Positions 16,166-24,530 of a stretch of DNA of 37,243 nt are shown one piece after another. The translations under genes and the position numbers were made by a program. Positions within the stretch are counted from its first letter, which is position 1; each line of letters begins with the position of its first letter. Source of the DNA: Myxococcales bacterium (GTDB taxonomy: Bacteria > Myxococcota_A > Polyangia > Polyangiales > Polyangiaceae); contig JANXVA010000408.1 of the NCBI GenBank assembly GCA_025351875.1, positions 1-37,243 of the forward strand. Direction: 5' to 3'. The notes under the pieces were generated by a model. The model saw nothing but the letters and a program-made list of their open reading frames with translations, searched no databases and was not told the origin of the DNA.

Positions 16166-17587
16166 CTAGAGGTCTGGGGGTACGAACGGACGGTCCGACG
16201 ACGACGACGGTGCGGCCTTCGGCAACGGTCGCTTCTTGTCGACGGGATGCGCACCGCGCGCGGCGCTCGACGGCCGTGGTGCGACGCTCGGCGTCGGAGA
16301 CGCGGGCTCCACCATCGCGGAATCGGCCGCGTCGGCGATGGGCGTCGGGCTCCGCGTGGCCGCGGTGAGCGCGACGACGGACGGGCTCGGCGCCGCCGTG
16401 GCTCGGACCGATGAGGTCGGCTCGGACTCGCTCCCTCGCTCGGGACCACCGCGCGCACCGGCGAAGCGGACACCGAGGCCGCCGACCACGAGCGAGATCC
16501 CCGCGACGAGGACGAGCGCGAGCTTGTTGCCTCGCGGCTTCGGCGGAGCCGGCGCGTGGGCCGTCTCCGGCTCCGCCGCCGGGGGTCGCGAGGGCGTGGC
16601 AGGCGGAGAGCGTGAAGGAGCGCGCGCTGCCTTCGTCCCGCGCTCGAATGCCTGACGACGCTCGAGGAGCGCGGTGCCCTCGAGCTGGAAGACGAGCGCG
16701 GCGACGTCGTCGAGCGCCGCAGGCCGGAGCCCGCTCTCGCGCTCGAGCGCATCGGCGAAGGCGGCGGCCGTCGGGTAGCGCCGCTCCGGATCGCGCTCGA
16801 GCGCACGCAGGCAGATCTCGTCGAGCTCGAAGGGCGCGTCCATCCGCAGCGTGCTCGGCGGCGCGATCGGTGCCTTCAGCGTGTCGGCGATCGTCTCGGC
16901 CTCGGTGCCGCCGTCGAAGAGTCGCTTGCCCGTCACGCACTCCCAGAGCACGAGGCCCGCGGCCCAGACGTCCACGCGGCGATCCGGCGATTTACGCTGG
17001 ATCTGCTCCGGCGCGAGGTACTGGAGCTTGCCGCGGACGCCCGCGCCGGTGCGCGTCTGCGCGAGGCGGCCGACGGAGCTCGCGACGCCGAAGTCGGCGA
17101 CGCGCGCAACGCCGTCGGCGCCGACGAGCACGTTGTGGGGAGAGACGTCGCGATGGACGATGCGCATCGGCTCGCCATGCTCGTCCGCGAGCTCGTGGGC
17201 GGCGTGGAGCCCGCGAAGCGCGTCCACGAGGACGCGGGCGACGACGGGCAAGGGGATCGACGATCCGGCCTCGCGGACGGCGCGGATCATCGAGCTGAGG
17301 GCGATGCCCTCGATGTACTCCATGATGATCACGAGCTCCTCACCGACCATGTCGACGTCACGGACCTCGACCACGTTCGGGTGCCGGATGCGCGTCGCGA
17401 CGCGTGCCTCGTCGAGGAAGAGCGCGACCGCCTCGGGATCCTGCGCGAGATGCGGGTGGAGGATCTTGATCGCGACGGGAGCGGGTGAGTCCTGGGGATC
17501 GGAGCGCATCCGCCCGAGGTAGACGCGCGCCATGCCGCCAGAGGCGATCGTCTCGACGAGCTCGTAGCGAGACGCGTCGCCCCTCAC
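16166..17587 (-). CDS. Membrane-anchored serine/threonine protein kinase (HRDVSPHN type)
   Basis: A 473-residue Hanks-type kinase starting at GTG 17587-17585, which overlaps the stop of the upstream Cys-rich lipoprotein gene (GTGA). ATG 17593, two codons longer, is an alternative. The domain at residues 8-275 has the glycine loop IASGGMARVYLG, Lys41 (VAIKIL), Glu in LDEARV, HRDVSPHN at 145-152, DFG at 165-167 and APEQ at 192-195. Ser replaces the usual Lys of HRDxKPxN, a variant common in myxobacterial kinases. A Pro/Ala-rich linker, one membrane helix (LALVLVAGISLVVGG, about 370-390) and a Ser/Pro/Ala tail of low complexity outside the membrane follow. The coupled lipoprotein could be its sensor partner. 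The divergent FHA activator nearby is a reasonable target for phosphothreonine signalling. Confidence 0.92.
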   Translation of the reverse strand: MRGDASRYELVETIASGGMARVYLGRMRSDPQDSPAPVAIKILHPHLAQDPEAVALFLDEARVATRIRHPNVVEVRDVDMVGEELVIIMEYIEGIALSSMIRAVREAGSSIPLPVVARVLVDALRGLHAAHELADEHGEPMRIVHRDVSPHNVLVGADGVARVADFGVASSVGRLAQTRTGAGVRGKLQYLAPEQIQRKSPDRRVDVWAAGLVLWECVTGKRLFDGGTEAETIADTLKAPIAPPSTLRMDAPFELDEICLRALERDPERRYPTAAAFADALERESGLRPAALDDVAALVFQLEGTALLERRQAFERGTKAARAPSRSPPATPSRPPAAEPETAHAPAPPKPRGNKLALVLVAGISLVVGGLGVRFAGARGGPERGSESEPTSSVRATAAPSPSVVALTAATRSPTPIADAADSAMVEPASPTPSVAPRPSSAARGAHPVDKKRPLPKAAPSSSSDRPFVPPDL

Positions 17588-17904
17588 GGGCATCCGCGAT
17601 TGCACGCCTTGGCGTTGGCGCAACTGATCGTGCTCCCGGTGCAGCTCACACTGCAGCCAGCACCGGTGCAGATGCACGCGACGCCCTCCGCACACTTCAA
17701 CGTGCAGTTCGTGTTGGAGGGGCAGGTGAGGTCGCACGAACGCTGCGCGTCGCAGACGACGACACAGTCACTGCCCTGCGCGCAGGTCGTGTTCGAGGTG
17801 TCCGAGGAAAGCCCGTCGAAGTCGCGGGTGCACGCCGCGGACGCGACGAGCAGCAGCGTTGCGGCCGCGCGAACGGCTCTCGACTTGGCGACCAACGCAG
17901 CCAT
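17584..17904 (-). CDS. Small lipoprotein with a regular cysteine ladder
   Basis: A 106-residue protein. ATG 17904-17902 is preceded by GGGGAG. The lipoprotein signal ends at Cys25 (ASAAC). The mature 80 residues hold 14 cysteines, most at alternating spacings of five and three residues (C-x5-C-x3 repeated about four times). This implies a stack of short turns closed by disulphides outside the cytoplasm. No family was recognised. It is co-transcribed and translationally coupled (GTGA) with the membrane kinase downstream, so it may feed a surface or redox signal to it; this is inference. Confidence 0.75.
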   Translation of the reverse strand: MAALVAKSRAVRAAATLLLVASAACTRDFDGLSSDTSNTTCAQGSDCVVVCDAQRSCDLTCPSNTNCTLKCAEGVACICTGAGCSVSCTGSTISCANAKACNRGCP

Positions 17905-17930
17905 ATCTCCCCTCGCAGTTTAGCACGCGC

Positions 17931-17936
17931 TAGGAT
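17931..17936 (+). promoter_or_regulatory. Candidate -10 element TAGGAT
   Basis: TAGGAT lies 9 nt before ATG 17946 in the 41-nt divergent spacer. The opposite strand carries TGCTAAACT as a possible -10 for the cysteine-ladder gene. Both transcripts would have very short leaders. Confidence 0.45.
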
Positions 17937-17945
17937 GGGTCATCG

Positions 17946-18926
17946 ATGAGGACGGTCACGGTGAAGCGGCGCTCTCCGGCTGCGCTCGTCGTTCTCGCGT
18001 TCGCGTTCGCGTTCGCCTTCGCCTTCGCTCTCGTGCCGGCGACGGCGCACGCCGACACGGAGGAGGCGACGCGCGACGAGGCCAAGCGCCTCTTCCAGCA
18101 GGGGAGCTCCGAGCTCCTCGCCAAGCGCTACCCCGAGGCGCTCGAAGATTTGCGTGCATCCTACAAGCTCGTGCCGAGCCCGAACTCGGGGCTGCTGATC
18201 GCGCGCTGCCTCCGCGAGCTCACTCGCCGCGTCGAGGCCGTCGAGACGTATGGGACCGTCGCTGCCGAGGCTCGCCGCCGCGCCGCCGAAGGCGACGCGA
18301 AGTACGCCCAGACCGCCGACGTCGCTGCGGCCGAAGGCGGCGTCCTCCGCGCGACGCTCGGCCTCGTGCGCGTCCACGTCTCTCGTCCGTCGCCCGGCTC
18401 GACCGTCGAGGTCGACGGCGTCTCCCGTCCCGCGACCGAGAGCGACATCGTCGTGCTCCGCGTTCCGGGTGAGGTGACCGTCAGGTTCAAGCCTGCCGTC
18501 GGCGCCGAGCAGAGCCAGCGAGCGACGGTCGCCGCCGGCGCCGACGTGAAGATGGAGTTCTCGTCGTCGGTGCCCGCTCCGCTCCCGCCGCCACCGCCTC
18601 GCGGCGCGCTCCCCGCGCCGGAGACCAATGGCTCTCCTCCTTCGTGGACCATCCCGGCGGCCATCGTCTCCGGCGGTCTCGCCCTCGCGGGCACCGGCGT
18701 CTTCATCGGCTTCGGTCTGAAATCGGGCTCGATCTACGACGAACTGAATGCGAGGTGCGGCCCGACCAGCTGCCGCGCGGCCGATCGCGCGCAAGCGGAC
18801 GTCGGCAAGCGCGACCAGACCACCGCGAACGTCGGCCTCGCGGTCGGCATCGTCTCTGCCGCGGCGACGTTCGCGTTCCTCCTCGTCCGCGCGTACGGCC
18901 CGCGCAGCACGACCTCGACGCGGTGA
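17946..18926 (+). CDS. TPR/PEGA-like exported protein with C-terminal membrane helices
   Basis: A 326-residue protein with a long signal peptide (MRTVTVKRRSPAALVVLAFAFAF... ATAHA) whose core is a Phe-Ala repeat. Next comes a TPR-like helical region (EATRDEAKRLFQQGSSELLAKRYPEALEDLRASYKLVPSPNSG, about residues 40-120). A PEGA-like barrel strand set follows (VHVSRPSPGSTVEVDGV, VVLRVPGEVTVRFKP, about 140-195). After a Pro-rich linker, two hydrophobic helices (IPAAIVSGGLALAGTGVFIGFGL and GLAVGIVSAAATFAFLLV) flank a Cys pair (CGPTSC). This architecture is widespread in Polyangia, beside kinases. Its role is unknown, probably as an envelope scaffold. The next gene starts 16 nt after its stop. Confidence 0.8.
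   Translation: MRTVTVKRRSPAALVVLAFAFAFAFAFALVPATAHADTEEATRDEAKRLFQQGSSELLAKRYPEALEDLRASYKLVPSPNSGLLIARCLRELTRRVEAVETYGTVAAEARRRAAEGDAKYAQTADVAAAEGGVLRATLGLVRVHVSRPSPGSTVEVDGVSRPATESDIVVLRVPGEVTVRFKPAVGAEQSQRATVAAGADVKMEFSSSVPAPLPPPPPRGALPAPETNGSPPSWTIPAAIVSGGLALAGTGVFIGFGLKSGSIYDELNARCGPTSCRAADRAQADVGKRDQTTANVGLAVGIVSAAATFAFLLVRAYGPRSTTSTR
17997..18026 (+). repeat. Hexanucleotide repeat GC(G/C)TTC x5 in a signal peptide
   Basis: Five in-frame copies of GCGTTC/GCCTTC encode (Ala-Phe)5 in the hydrophobic core of the signal peptide of the TPR/PEGA-like protein. Slippage would lengthen or shorten the core by two residues without a frameshift. Confidence 0.8.
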
Positions 18927-18929
18927 TGG

Positions 18930-18935
18930 TAGGAT
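18930..18935 (+). promoter_or_regulatory. Candidate -10 element TAGGAT
   Basis: TAGGAT lies 6 nt before GTG 18942 and 4 nt after the previous stop codon. If active it gives the activator gene its own nearly leaderless transcript, although the 16-nt spacing also allows read-through from upstream. Confidence 0.4.
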
Positions 18936-18941
18936 CGGCTC

Positions 18942-20309
18942 GTGGCGCAGCCTCCGACTGACGACCTCTCCACCGTCTCGCACGTCCTCGAAGTAGAGCC
19001 CGAGCCCCTCGCGCTCTCGCGGGTCGTCGTCATCGAAGGCCCCGACGCCGGCAAGGTGTTCACGCTCGATCCGTCTTCGCCCTCGCGCGTGCTCCTCGGC
19101 ACGAGCCCCGCGTGCGAGCTCCGCCTCTCGGACGCCACGGTCTCGCGCCGCCACGCGGCCTTCGAGCCTGCCGGCCGTCGCTACAAGCTGACCGACTTCG
19201 ACTCGACCAACGGCACCTTCGTCGACGGCGTCGCGATCCGGGAGGCCTACGTCCGCGGCGGCGAGGTCGTCCGCTGCGGAAGCACCGCGATGCGCCTCGA
19301 GCACGGCCAAGCCGCGCCGGCTCCGCCGCTCCCGAGCGCGATGCGCTTCGGTCGCACGCTCGGCGCGAGCGTCGCGATGCGCCGCCTCTACCCGCTCTGC
19401 GAGCGCCTCGCGAAGGCGAAGGTCCCCGTCATCATCGAGGGCGAGACGGGCACCGGCAAGGAGGTCCTCGCCGAGTCGCTGCACGAGATGAGCGGCAGCA
19501 CCGGGCCGTTCGTCGTATTCGACTGCACCACGGTCTCGCCGTCGCTCGTCGAGGCGGAGCTCTTCGGTCACGAGCGCGGCGCGTTCACGGGCGCGGTCGC
19601 CGCGCGCGCGGGCGTCTTCGAGGAGGCCGACGGCGGCACCCTCTTCATCGACGAGATCGGCGATCTCGAGCTGCCCCTCCAGGCCAAGCTCCTTCGCGCG
19701 ATCGATCGCAGCGAGGTGAAGCGCGTCGGCAGCAACAAGTCGATCAAGGTGCAGGTCCGCATCCTCTCGGCGACCCGGCGCGACCTCGACAAGGAGGTGG
19801 CGGCGGGTCGCTTCCGCGACGATCTCTTCCACCGGCTCGCTGTCGCCCGCATCGAGCTGCCGCCCCTTCGCGAGCGCGAGGGGGACATCGCCCTCCTCGC
19901 GCGTCGCTTCGCGCAGGAGATGGGTGAGCCCGAAGTGCTCTCCGCCGAGGTCCTTGCCCGCTTCGCCGCGAGCGCGTGGCCTGGCAACATTCGCGAGCTC
20001 CGCAATGCCGTCGCGCGCCACATCGCCCTTGGCGACGACGAGATCGCACGTCGCGGCGCTGGCGAGCACAAGGCGCTCGCGAGCGCCGGCACGCGCGCGG
20101 CGGGCGGCGGCACCGCCACGAGCGACTGGCTCGGACCGCTCCTCGCGCTCCCGTTCCCCATCGCGCGTCGCAAGACGCTCGAGGAGTTCGAGCGTCGCTA
20201 CGTCGAGAGCTCCATCGCCGCGCACGGAGGCAACGTCTCCGCGGCAGCTCGAGCGTCGGGCCTCGCTCTCCGCTACTTCCGTCTCGTCAAGGCACGACAG
20301 TCGGGCTGA
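18942..20309 (+). CDS. FHA-domain sigma-54-dependent transcriptional activator
   Basis: A 455-residue bacterial enhancer-binding protein. Residues of about 28-105 form a forkhead-associated domain (VLLGTSPACELRL, VSRRHAAF, DFDSTNGTFVDG) that reads phosphothreonine peptides. The first conserved Arg of GR is replaced by Thr, as in other myxobacterial FHA proteins. The AAA+ domain follows: Walker A GETGTGKE at about 167, the sigma-54-contacting GAFTGA loop at about 213, Walker B GGTLFIDEIGDLE, and RFRDDLFHRL. The C-terminal helix-turn-helix (HGGNVSAAARASGLALRYFRLVK) is of the Fis type. There is no receiver domain, so control probably comes through kinases; two Hanks kinases lie in the window. 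The target sigma-54 promoters are not visible here. Confidence 0.95.
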   Translation: MAQPPTDDLSTVSHVLEVEPEPLALSRVVVIEGPDAGKVFTLDPSSPSRVLLGTSPACELRLSDATVSRRHAAFEPAGRRYKLTDFDSTNGTFVDGVAIREAYVRGGEVVRCGSTAMRLEHGQAAPAPPLPSAMRFGRTLGASVAMRRLYPLCERLAKAKVPVIIEGETGTGKEVLAESLHEMSGSTGPFVVFDCTTVSPSLVEAELFGHERGAFTGAVAARAGVFEEADGGTLFIDEIGDLELPLQAKLLRAIDRSEVKRVGSNKSIKVQVRILSATRRDLDKEVAAGRFRDDLFHRLAVARIELPPLREREGDIALLARRFAQEMGEPEVLSAEVLARFAASAWPGNIRELRNAVARHIALGDDEIARRGAGEHKALASAGTRAAGGGTATSDWLGPLLALPFPIARRKTLEEFERRYVESSIAAHGGNVSAAARASGLALRYFRLVKARQSG

Positions 20310-20344
20310 GCGGCACGGTCACGATCACGCGGCTCCGCGCGGGC

Positions 20345-21925
20345 TCAGTGGCACATCAGCGATTTTCCGTCCGGCGACGGGCCGTCGCAGATCGTGTAGG
20401 GCGATGGACACCAGAGCGTGTCGACCGTCTCGCCGCCCTTGCACGTGTACCCGAGGATCGTCCCGTACGGGCTGCAGTAGGTACCGTCGGCCTTCGTCGA
20501 GCACAGGCTGAAGTCGCCTCCGCCGCTCCCGGGCGCCGGGGTGCTCCTGACGGTTCCCTTCCTGTAGGCGTCGAGCGCCACCCATCCGAAGCGGCCGTTG
20601 ACCGATCCGTACGCGAACACGATGCTCGGCTTCTTGGCGTTTCCGTAGACGCGAACGCGCACGAGCGTCGGCCGCTTGGCAGTCGAGCGCACTCGACGGA
20701 ATCCCAGGGCTTCGTGCGCGACGAAGAACGTATCGGTGCCGATGCCGCCGATGCCTGGCGTGTTGTACGCGAGGTTCCACACGCTCCCGTCCTTGAGGAG
20801 GTAGTCGCCTACCTTGCGGTTCGCGTCGACGCCGGGCGCGACCTTCGACTCGGCGTACGCCGAGGTCGGGAGCGACGAGGCCTTGAAGCTCGCGGCGTCG
20901 CCGCCCCAATCCTTGGCGGACTTGATGACGTAAGCGGTGGGCGCGAACGACGCGTCGCGCTTGATCTTGATGTTGGCGACCGTCGGCATCTGCGTGAGCA
21001 AGGCCTGGTCGGCTCCCTCGATCCCCGCGAGCGAGATCCACCCGCTCGCGTCGAGGCCCGACGGGGACGACGCCGCGACGAGGACGTTGAACGCGTAGAC
21101 GAAGGTGCCCGCCGCACCGCCGTCGGGCGTGAGCCGCTTCTTCGCGCCGAAGTTGATCTTGGCGCACACGCCGGGCGTGTCGACGAGCGCGAGGCCCTCG
21201 GGGCCGGCGAAGTTGCGGCATGTGTTCACCGGTTTCGACTCGCCGGCCGCGGGAGGGGCGAGCACGCCCGGCGTCGCGAGGCGACCGCGAACCTTGCCGG
21301 CGCCGTCGTAGACGATCGTCTCCGCGGTGACGTGCCACTTTCCTGCGTCCACGGGCGGCGCGACCTTGCCGGCGCCAGGCTTTGCCTTCTCCGCGGCGAC
21401 GCGCTTGTTCATTTCGTCAGCGAAGGTCGGCGGCAGGTAGCGGTTGCGCCCAGGCTGCGAGTTGGGGACCTGACAGTTGAGTGGCGAACCCTTGCACTGG
21501 CAGTCCGGCGGCGTCGCGCCGTTGAGCCTGCACTTCCAGGGCCCTTTGACGACGGCGCCGATGGTCTCGCTCGGCGTCGTGAGTGGAGATACGGCGAGCG
21601 TCGTGAGTTGCGCCTCTTCCTCTTCGTCGTCGGCCACTGGGTTGTCGAGGAGGCCGCCAGGAGGCACCGGCAACACGGCCTCGTTGAGCTCGTCGAGCGG
21701 CGACTGCGCCCCCATGTCGGCGGACGCGTCGTCGCTCTCGTCGGCGACGGGCTCCGTCGCGGGGTCGATGTCGAGCTCGGCGAGCGTCGCGTTCTCCCTC
21801 GCGCGTTCGATGCCCGCCGGATCGTTCGCGAACGCCGGAGGCTCGTCGCTCGACGTAGAACAGGCGACCATCGGCAACGTAACGAGACACGCGAGGGCTG
21901 CGATCGAAACGAGGGAGGTTCGCAC
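20345..21925 (-). CDS. Large predicted lipoprotein of unknown function
   Basis: A 526-residue protein from GTG 21925-21923, with GGAGGGA right before it. The signal VRTSLVSIAALACLVTLPMVAC carries a lipobox. An acidic linker (ADDEEEEAQL) and a Cys-containing segment (CQCKGSPLNCQVPNS) follow. A large mature domain with beta-strand character and cysteines closes the protein (VKGPWKCRLNG, GVCAKINFG, YTCKGGETVDTLWCPSPYTICDG). The sequence GRNRYLPPTFADEMNKRV and the repeated WHVTAETIVYDGAGKV hint at a surface structural protein. No family was recognised. The open frame to 22069 has no ribosome site. It ends 36 nt from the convergent activator gene. Confidence 0.78.
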   Translation of the reverse strand: MRTSLVSIAALACLVTLPMVACSTSSDEPPAFANDPAGIERARENATLAELDIDPATEPVADESDDASADMGAQSPLDELNEAVLPVPPGGLLDNPVADDEEEEAQLTTLAVSPLTTPSETIGAVVKGPWKCRLNGATPPDCQCKGSPLNCQVPNSQPGRNRYLPPTFADEMNKRVAAEKAKPGAGKVAPPVDAGKWHVTAETIVYDGAGKVRGRLATPGVLAPPAAGESKPVNTCRNFAGPEGLALVDTPGVCAKINFGAKKRLTPDGGAAGTFVYAFNVLVAASSPSGLDASGWISLAGIEGADQALLTQMPTVANIKIKRDASFAPTAYVIKSAKDWGGDAASFKASSLPTSAYAESKVAPGVDANRKVGDYLLKDGSVWNLAYNTPGIGGIGTDTFFVAHEALGFRRVRSTAKRPTLVRVRVYGNAKKPSIVFAYGSVNGRFGWVALDAYRKGTVRSTPAPGSGGGDFSLCSTKADGTYCSPYGTILGYTCKGGETVDTLWCPSPYTICDGPSPDGKSLMCH

Positions 21926-22004
21926 TCCCTCCAGGCTATCGGCCGCCTCAGCCACACGCCAGGGGACCCGCAAACGAGCGATCGATTGCGCCAATTGCGC
22001 AGGC

Positions 22005-23396
22005 CTAATGAGAGGACGGCGCCGTTCCGCGCGCGATCGCTCTGCCGAATGCATGCATGATCCACTCATGTGCGACGGCCTGCGTGGCCCGGTAGATCCA
22101 CCAGGGAAGGCTCGGCTCGAAGTCGCGCACGATGGTCAGGACCGTGCCGTCGCCCTTGACTCCGCGGACCTCGAACGTCCCTGTCTGATCGCGACGCGCG
22201 AGCGCGCCCCCCGCGACTCGATAGAGAAAGCGGTCGGGCCCGCTCGCCGCCGGCACGGGCAACAGGACGAGGAGGGCGAGCCCGAGCACACGAAGACGGA
22301 AGCTCACCGACCCATCGGCGGGATCGGTCACGACGCGCAGCAGCCAACCGAGCGCGCCCGAGAGCCAGCGCGGGTACTCCGCGGCGGCCCACGATGCGTC
22401 GCGCCCCGGAGGAAGCTTCATGCGCTGCACGCTCGTGACGGTCGAACGCGACGCGGGCGCGCTGGCCCCGGCGACGGCGAAGGCGAACGCCTCGCCGCCG
22501 AGCGATGCCTCCTCGGCCACCGACGCCGCCAGCGCATCCTCGAACGAGGTTGGTGTGAGTCGGGCTGCCCTGGCGAGCGCGTCATCGCGCGCGGTCATCT
22601 CGTGGCGCAGGCTCTCGACCAGCGGTCCGGCGAGAGCGCGCGGCGCTCCCGTGATGAGGGAGAGCCAGAGGCGCGAGAGCCCCGGCGAGAACAAGGGGAC
22701 GCCCACGAACGCGCGTCGCTTTCCTGCGAGCGCGGCAAAGCGCTTCATGATCTCGAGATAGGAGACGACCTCGGGCGCCGCGACGTCGAAGACGCCGCCG
22801 GACGAGGCCTCGTCGCCGACGGCGAAGGCGAGCAGCGAGACGACGTCGCTCAGCGCGACGGCCTGCGTCTTCGTATGCGTCCAGGTCGGGCAGATCATCA
22901 CCGGCAGCCGGCGAACGAGGCGCGAGAGGATCTGGTAGGAGGAACCAGCCGCGCCGAGGACGAGGCCCGCGCGCAGCACCGTCACGGGAACGCCGGTGCT
23001 GCCGAGCACACGCTCGACGTCGAGGCGGCTCTGGAGATGATCCGAGAGCGCGTCGTGCTCGTCGGCCATGAGCCCGCCCAGATACACGATCCGCTCGACC
23101 CCCGCCTTCTTGGCGGCACGCGCGAAGTTGTCGGCGCAGATGAGGTCGAGATCGTCGAAGGAGGCGTGCGTCAGCCGCGAGGCTGGCATCATGCTGTGGA
23201 CGAGGTAGACCGCGTAACGCGCTCCTGCGAGCGCGCGCTCGGTGTCCTCGAGCGAGAGGAGATCGCACTGCACGAAGCGCTCGTAGCCGTTCGACCCTGG
23301 ACGGTCCTTTCGCGACAAACCTACGGGGCGGAATGCGCGGGCCAGCACCGGCCCGAGCGCACGGCCGACGAAGCCCGAAGCTCCCGCGACGAGCAC
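22005..23396 (-). CDS. YbjT-like SDR-family NAD(P)-binding protein with DUF2867-type C-terminus
   Basis: About 463 residues. The N-terminal Rossmann domain begins VLVAGASGFVGRALGPVLARA (GxxGxxG) and continues VDLL-like strands, YAVYLVHSM and IVYLGGLM. This is an atypical short-chain dehydrogenase of the NmrA/YbjT type, which lacks the usual YxxxK pair at the standard place. The C-terminal 150 residues (WLLRVVTDPADGSVSFRLRVLGLAL, FEPSLPWWIYRATQAVAHEWIM) resemble DUF2867 in E. coli YbjT. The GTG at 23396-23394 is the only usual start, but homologous proteins have a few residues more before the first strand. DVVLVAG continues in frame to a stop at about 23438, so a rarer start codon is possible. 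It is paralogous to the SDR at 35482-36462 (both read HLQSRLDV in the same place). Confidence 0.83.
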   Translation of the reverse strand: MLVAGASGFVGRALGPVLARAFRPVGLSRKDRPGSNGYERFVQCDLLSLEDTERALAGARYAVYLVHSMMPASRLTHASFDDLDLICADNFARAAKKAGVERIVYLGGLMADEHDALSDHLQSRLDVERVLGSTGVPVTVLRAGLVLGAAGSSYQILSRLVRRLPVMICPTWTHTKTQAVALSDVVSLLAFAVGDEASSGGVFDVAAPEVVSYLEIMKRFAALAGKRRAFVGVPLFSPGLSRLWLSLITGAPRALAGPLVESLRHEMTARDDALARAARLTPTSFEDALAASVAEEASLGGEAFAFAVAGASAPASRSTVTSVQRMKLPPGRDASWAAAEYPRWLSGALGWLLRVVTDPADGSVSFRLRVLGLALLVLLPVPAASGPDRFLYRVAGGALARRDQTGTFEVRGVKGDGTVLTIVRDFEPSLPWWIYRATQAVAHEWIMHAFGRAIARGTAPSSH

Positions 23397-23526
23397 GACA
23401 TCACGCGTGGAGTTGCTCGTGTCCAGGGCCGAAGACTAGGGCCACGCAAACGCTTGGCAAGCGCCGTCAGCTCATCTGTGAACGAAGGACGACGAATCTC
23501 TCCCGTTGCCTGGTGGGAGCCGCGGG

Positions 23527-24171
23527 TCAGCGTGGGCACACGGTGAACGGGATCGACCCGCTCACCGCGCCGATGCCGACGAGCCGCTGCCGCAGCGCCT
23601 CGTCGCCGCTACGGAGGAAGGGATCGTTGGCGTCGTTCGCCGCGCGAATCGAGAGGACGCCGCCGTTCGGCGTCGACTCGAGCACCTTCACCTCACCCGC
23701 GATGAACGTCCCGGCGTGCGCGCCGTTGGTCCCCTGCGTGACGAACGCGATCTCCCCGACGTTGGTCTCGCTCTTGCTCTGTCCGCCGAGCTTCGAGACC
23801 CAGACGCTTCCCGGGTACACCGGCCAGGACGCGAGAAACTCGATCCTCACCATGTACTCGCCGGGCAACACCACCGGCTCCGCGCGCTCCGTGCCGAGGA
23901 GGTCTCGACAGGTGACCGGCTTCTGGAGAACGAAGACGGTGGTCCTGGACACTCCGTCGCTCCAGCGTTTGGACGGGAGGAGGTAGGCGGCGCGGGCGTA
24001 GAAGGGCTGGTTGCCGATCGTGCCGGTGATCGACGGTGAGGCCGCCGTGGTCGTCGGAATGTAGGGCCCTGGCTGCCGTGCTCCCGTGTCGCTCCCACTT
24101 CCGCATGCCGTGGCGCACAGACCCGCGAGCATGACGAACGAGACGGAAAACGAGGCACGAAGGTGTTTCAG
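23527..24171 (-). CDS. Predicted lipoprotein, probable CTG start
   Basis: A lipoprotein of 214 residues if read from CTG 24171-24169, or 201 from ATG 24132-24130. From the ATG, only MLAGLCATAC precedes the lipobox Cys, with no positive charge. From the CTG the signal is LKHLRASFSVSFVMLAGLCATAC, a proper basic n-region and hydrophobic core. The strong ribosome site GAGGAGGA lies six to seven bases upstream of the CTG, and no ATG, GTG or TTG in that frame is better. The mature part (SITGTIGNQPFYARAAYLLPSK ... YMVRIEFLASWPVYPGSVWV) is beta-rich, of unknown family. A different-frame ATG at 24187 gives an Arg-rich shadow. Confidence 0.7.
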   Translation of the reverse strand: MKHLRASFSVSFVMLAGLCATACGSGSDTGARQPGPYIPTTTAASPSITGTIGNQPFYARAAYLLPSKRWSDGVSRTTVFVLQKPVTCRDLLGTERAEPVVLPGEYMVRIEFLASWPVYPGSVWVSKLGGQSKSETNVGEIAFVTQGTNGAHAGTFIAGEVKVLESTPNGGVLSIRAANDANDPFLRSGDEALRQRLVGIGAVSGSIPFTVCPR

Positions 24172-24215
24172 GACGAGTCCTCCTCATCGTCGGACGATCG
24201 CGACATACGTTTGAT

Positions 24216-24476
24216 TCAGGACGCGCCGTCGACGAGCAAGAGCCGGATCCATCCTCGCGTGAGCCAAACCTCGTACTTCTCCGGCGACCATCCGCGATCG
24301 CCGACGAGGAGCAGGTAGAGCTCCGGGCCGTTGGTGGCCCAGATCCAGTCCGCAGCGTCGTCGACCTCGACGTCCGCGTGCAGCTGGCCGGTGGCTACGA
24401 GCTCCTTGGCGAAGAGGCGCATGTTGGACGCTCGCCTCTCCGCGATCGTCCTCCAGACTCCCAGCACACCGCCCGC
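24216..24476 (-). pseudogene. C-terminal remnant of a TetR-family regulator
   Basis: The frame ending at 24216 reads GVLGVWRTIAERRASNMRLF, then AKELVATGQLHADVEVDDAADWIWATNG, then a WLTRGWIRLLLVDGAS end. This is a typical TetR C-terminal effector domain (WATNGPELYLLL, VWLTRGWIRLLL). The DNA-binding half is absent: upstream sequence runs straight into the aldo/keto reductase gene on the other strand. The intact ancestor was probably the divergent repressor of that reductase. The ATG at 24422 could still give a 68-residue fragment. Confidence 0.65.
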
Positions 24477-24530
24477 TCGGCCTTCTTCTGGTACCCATGA
24501 CGGAGACCGCCGGCATCGAGGACGCAAAGC

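Noticed and set aside
17594-17737. Upstream extension of the second kinase frame
   Set aside because: It overlaps the cysteine-ladder lipoprotein, which has a signal peptide and ribosome site of its own.
22070-23546. Long + strand open frame antisense to the YbjT-like SDR
   Set aside because: The minus-strand frame has the clear Rossmann motif; the + frame is Arg/Glu-rich shadow without any domain.
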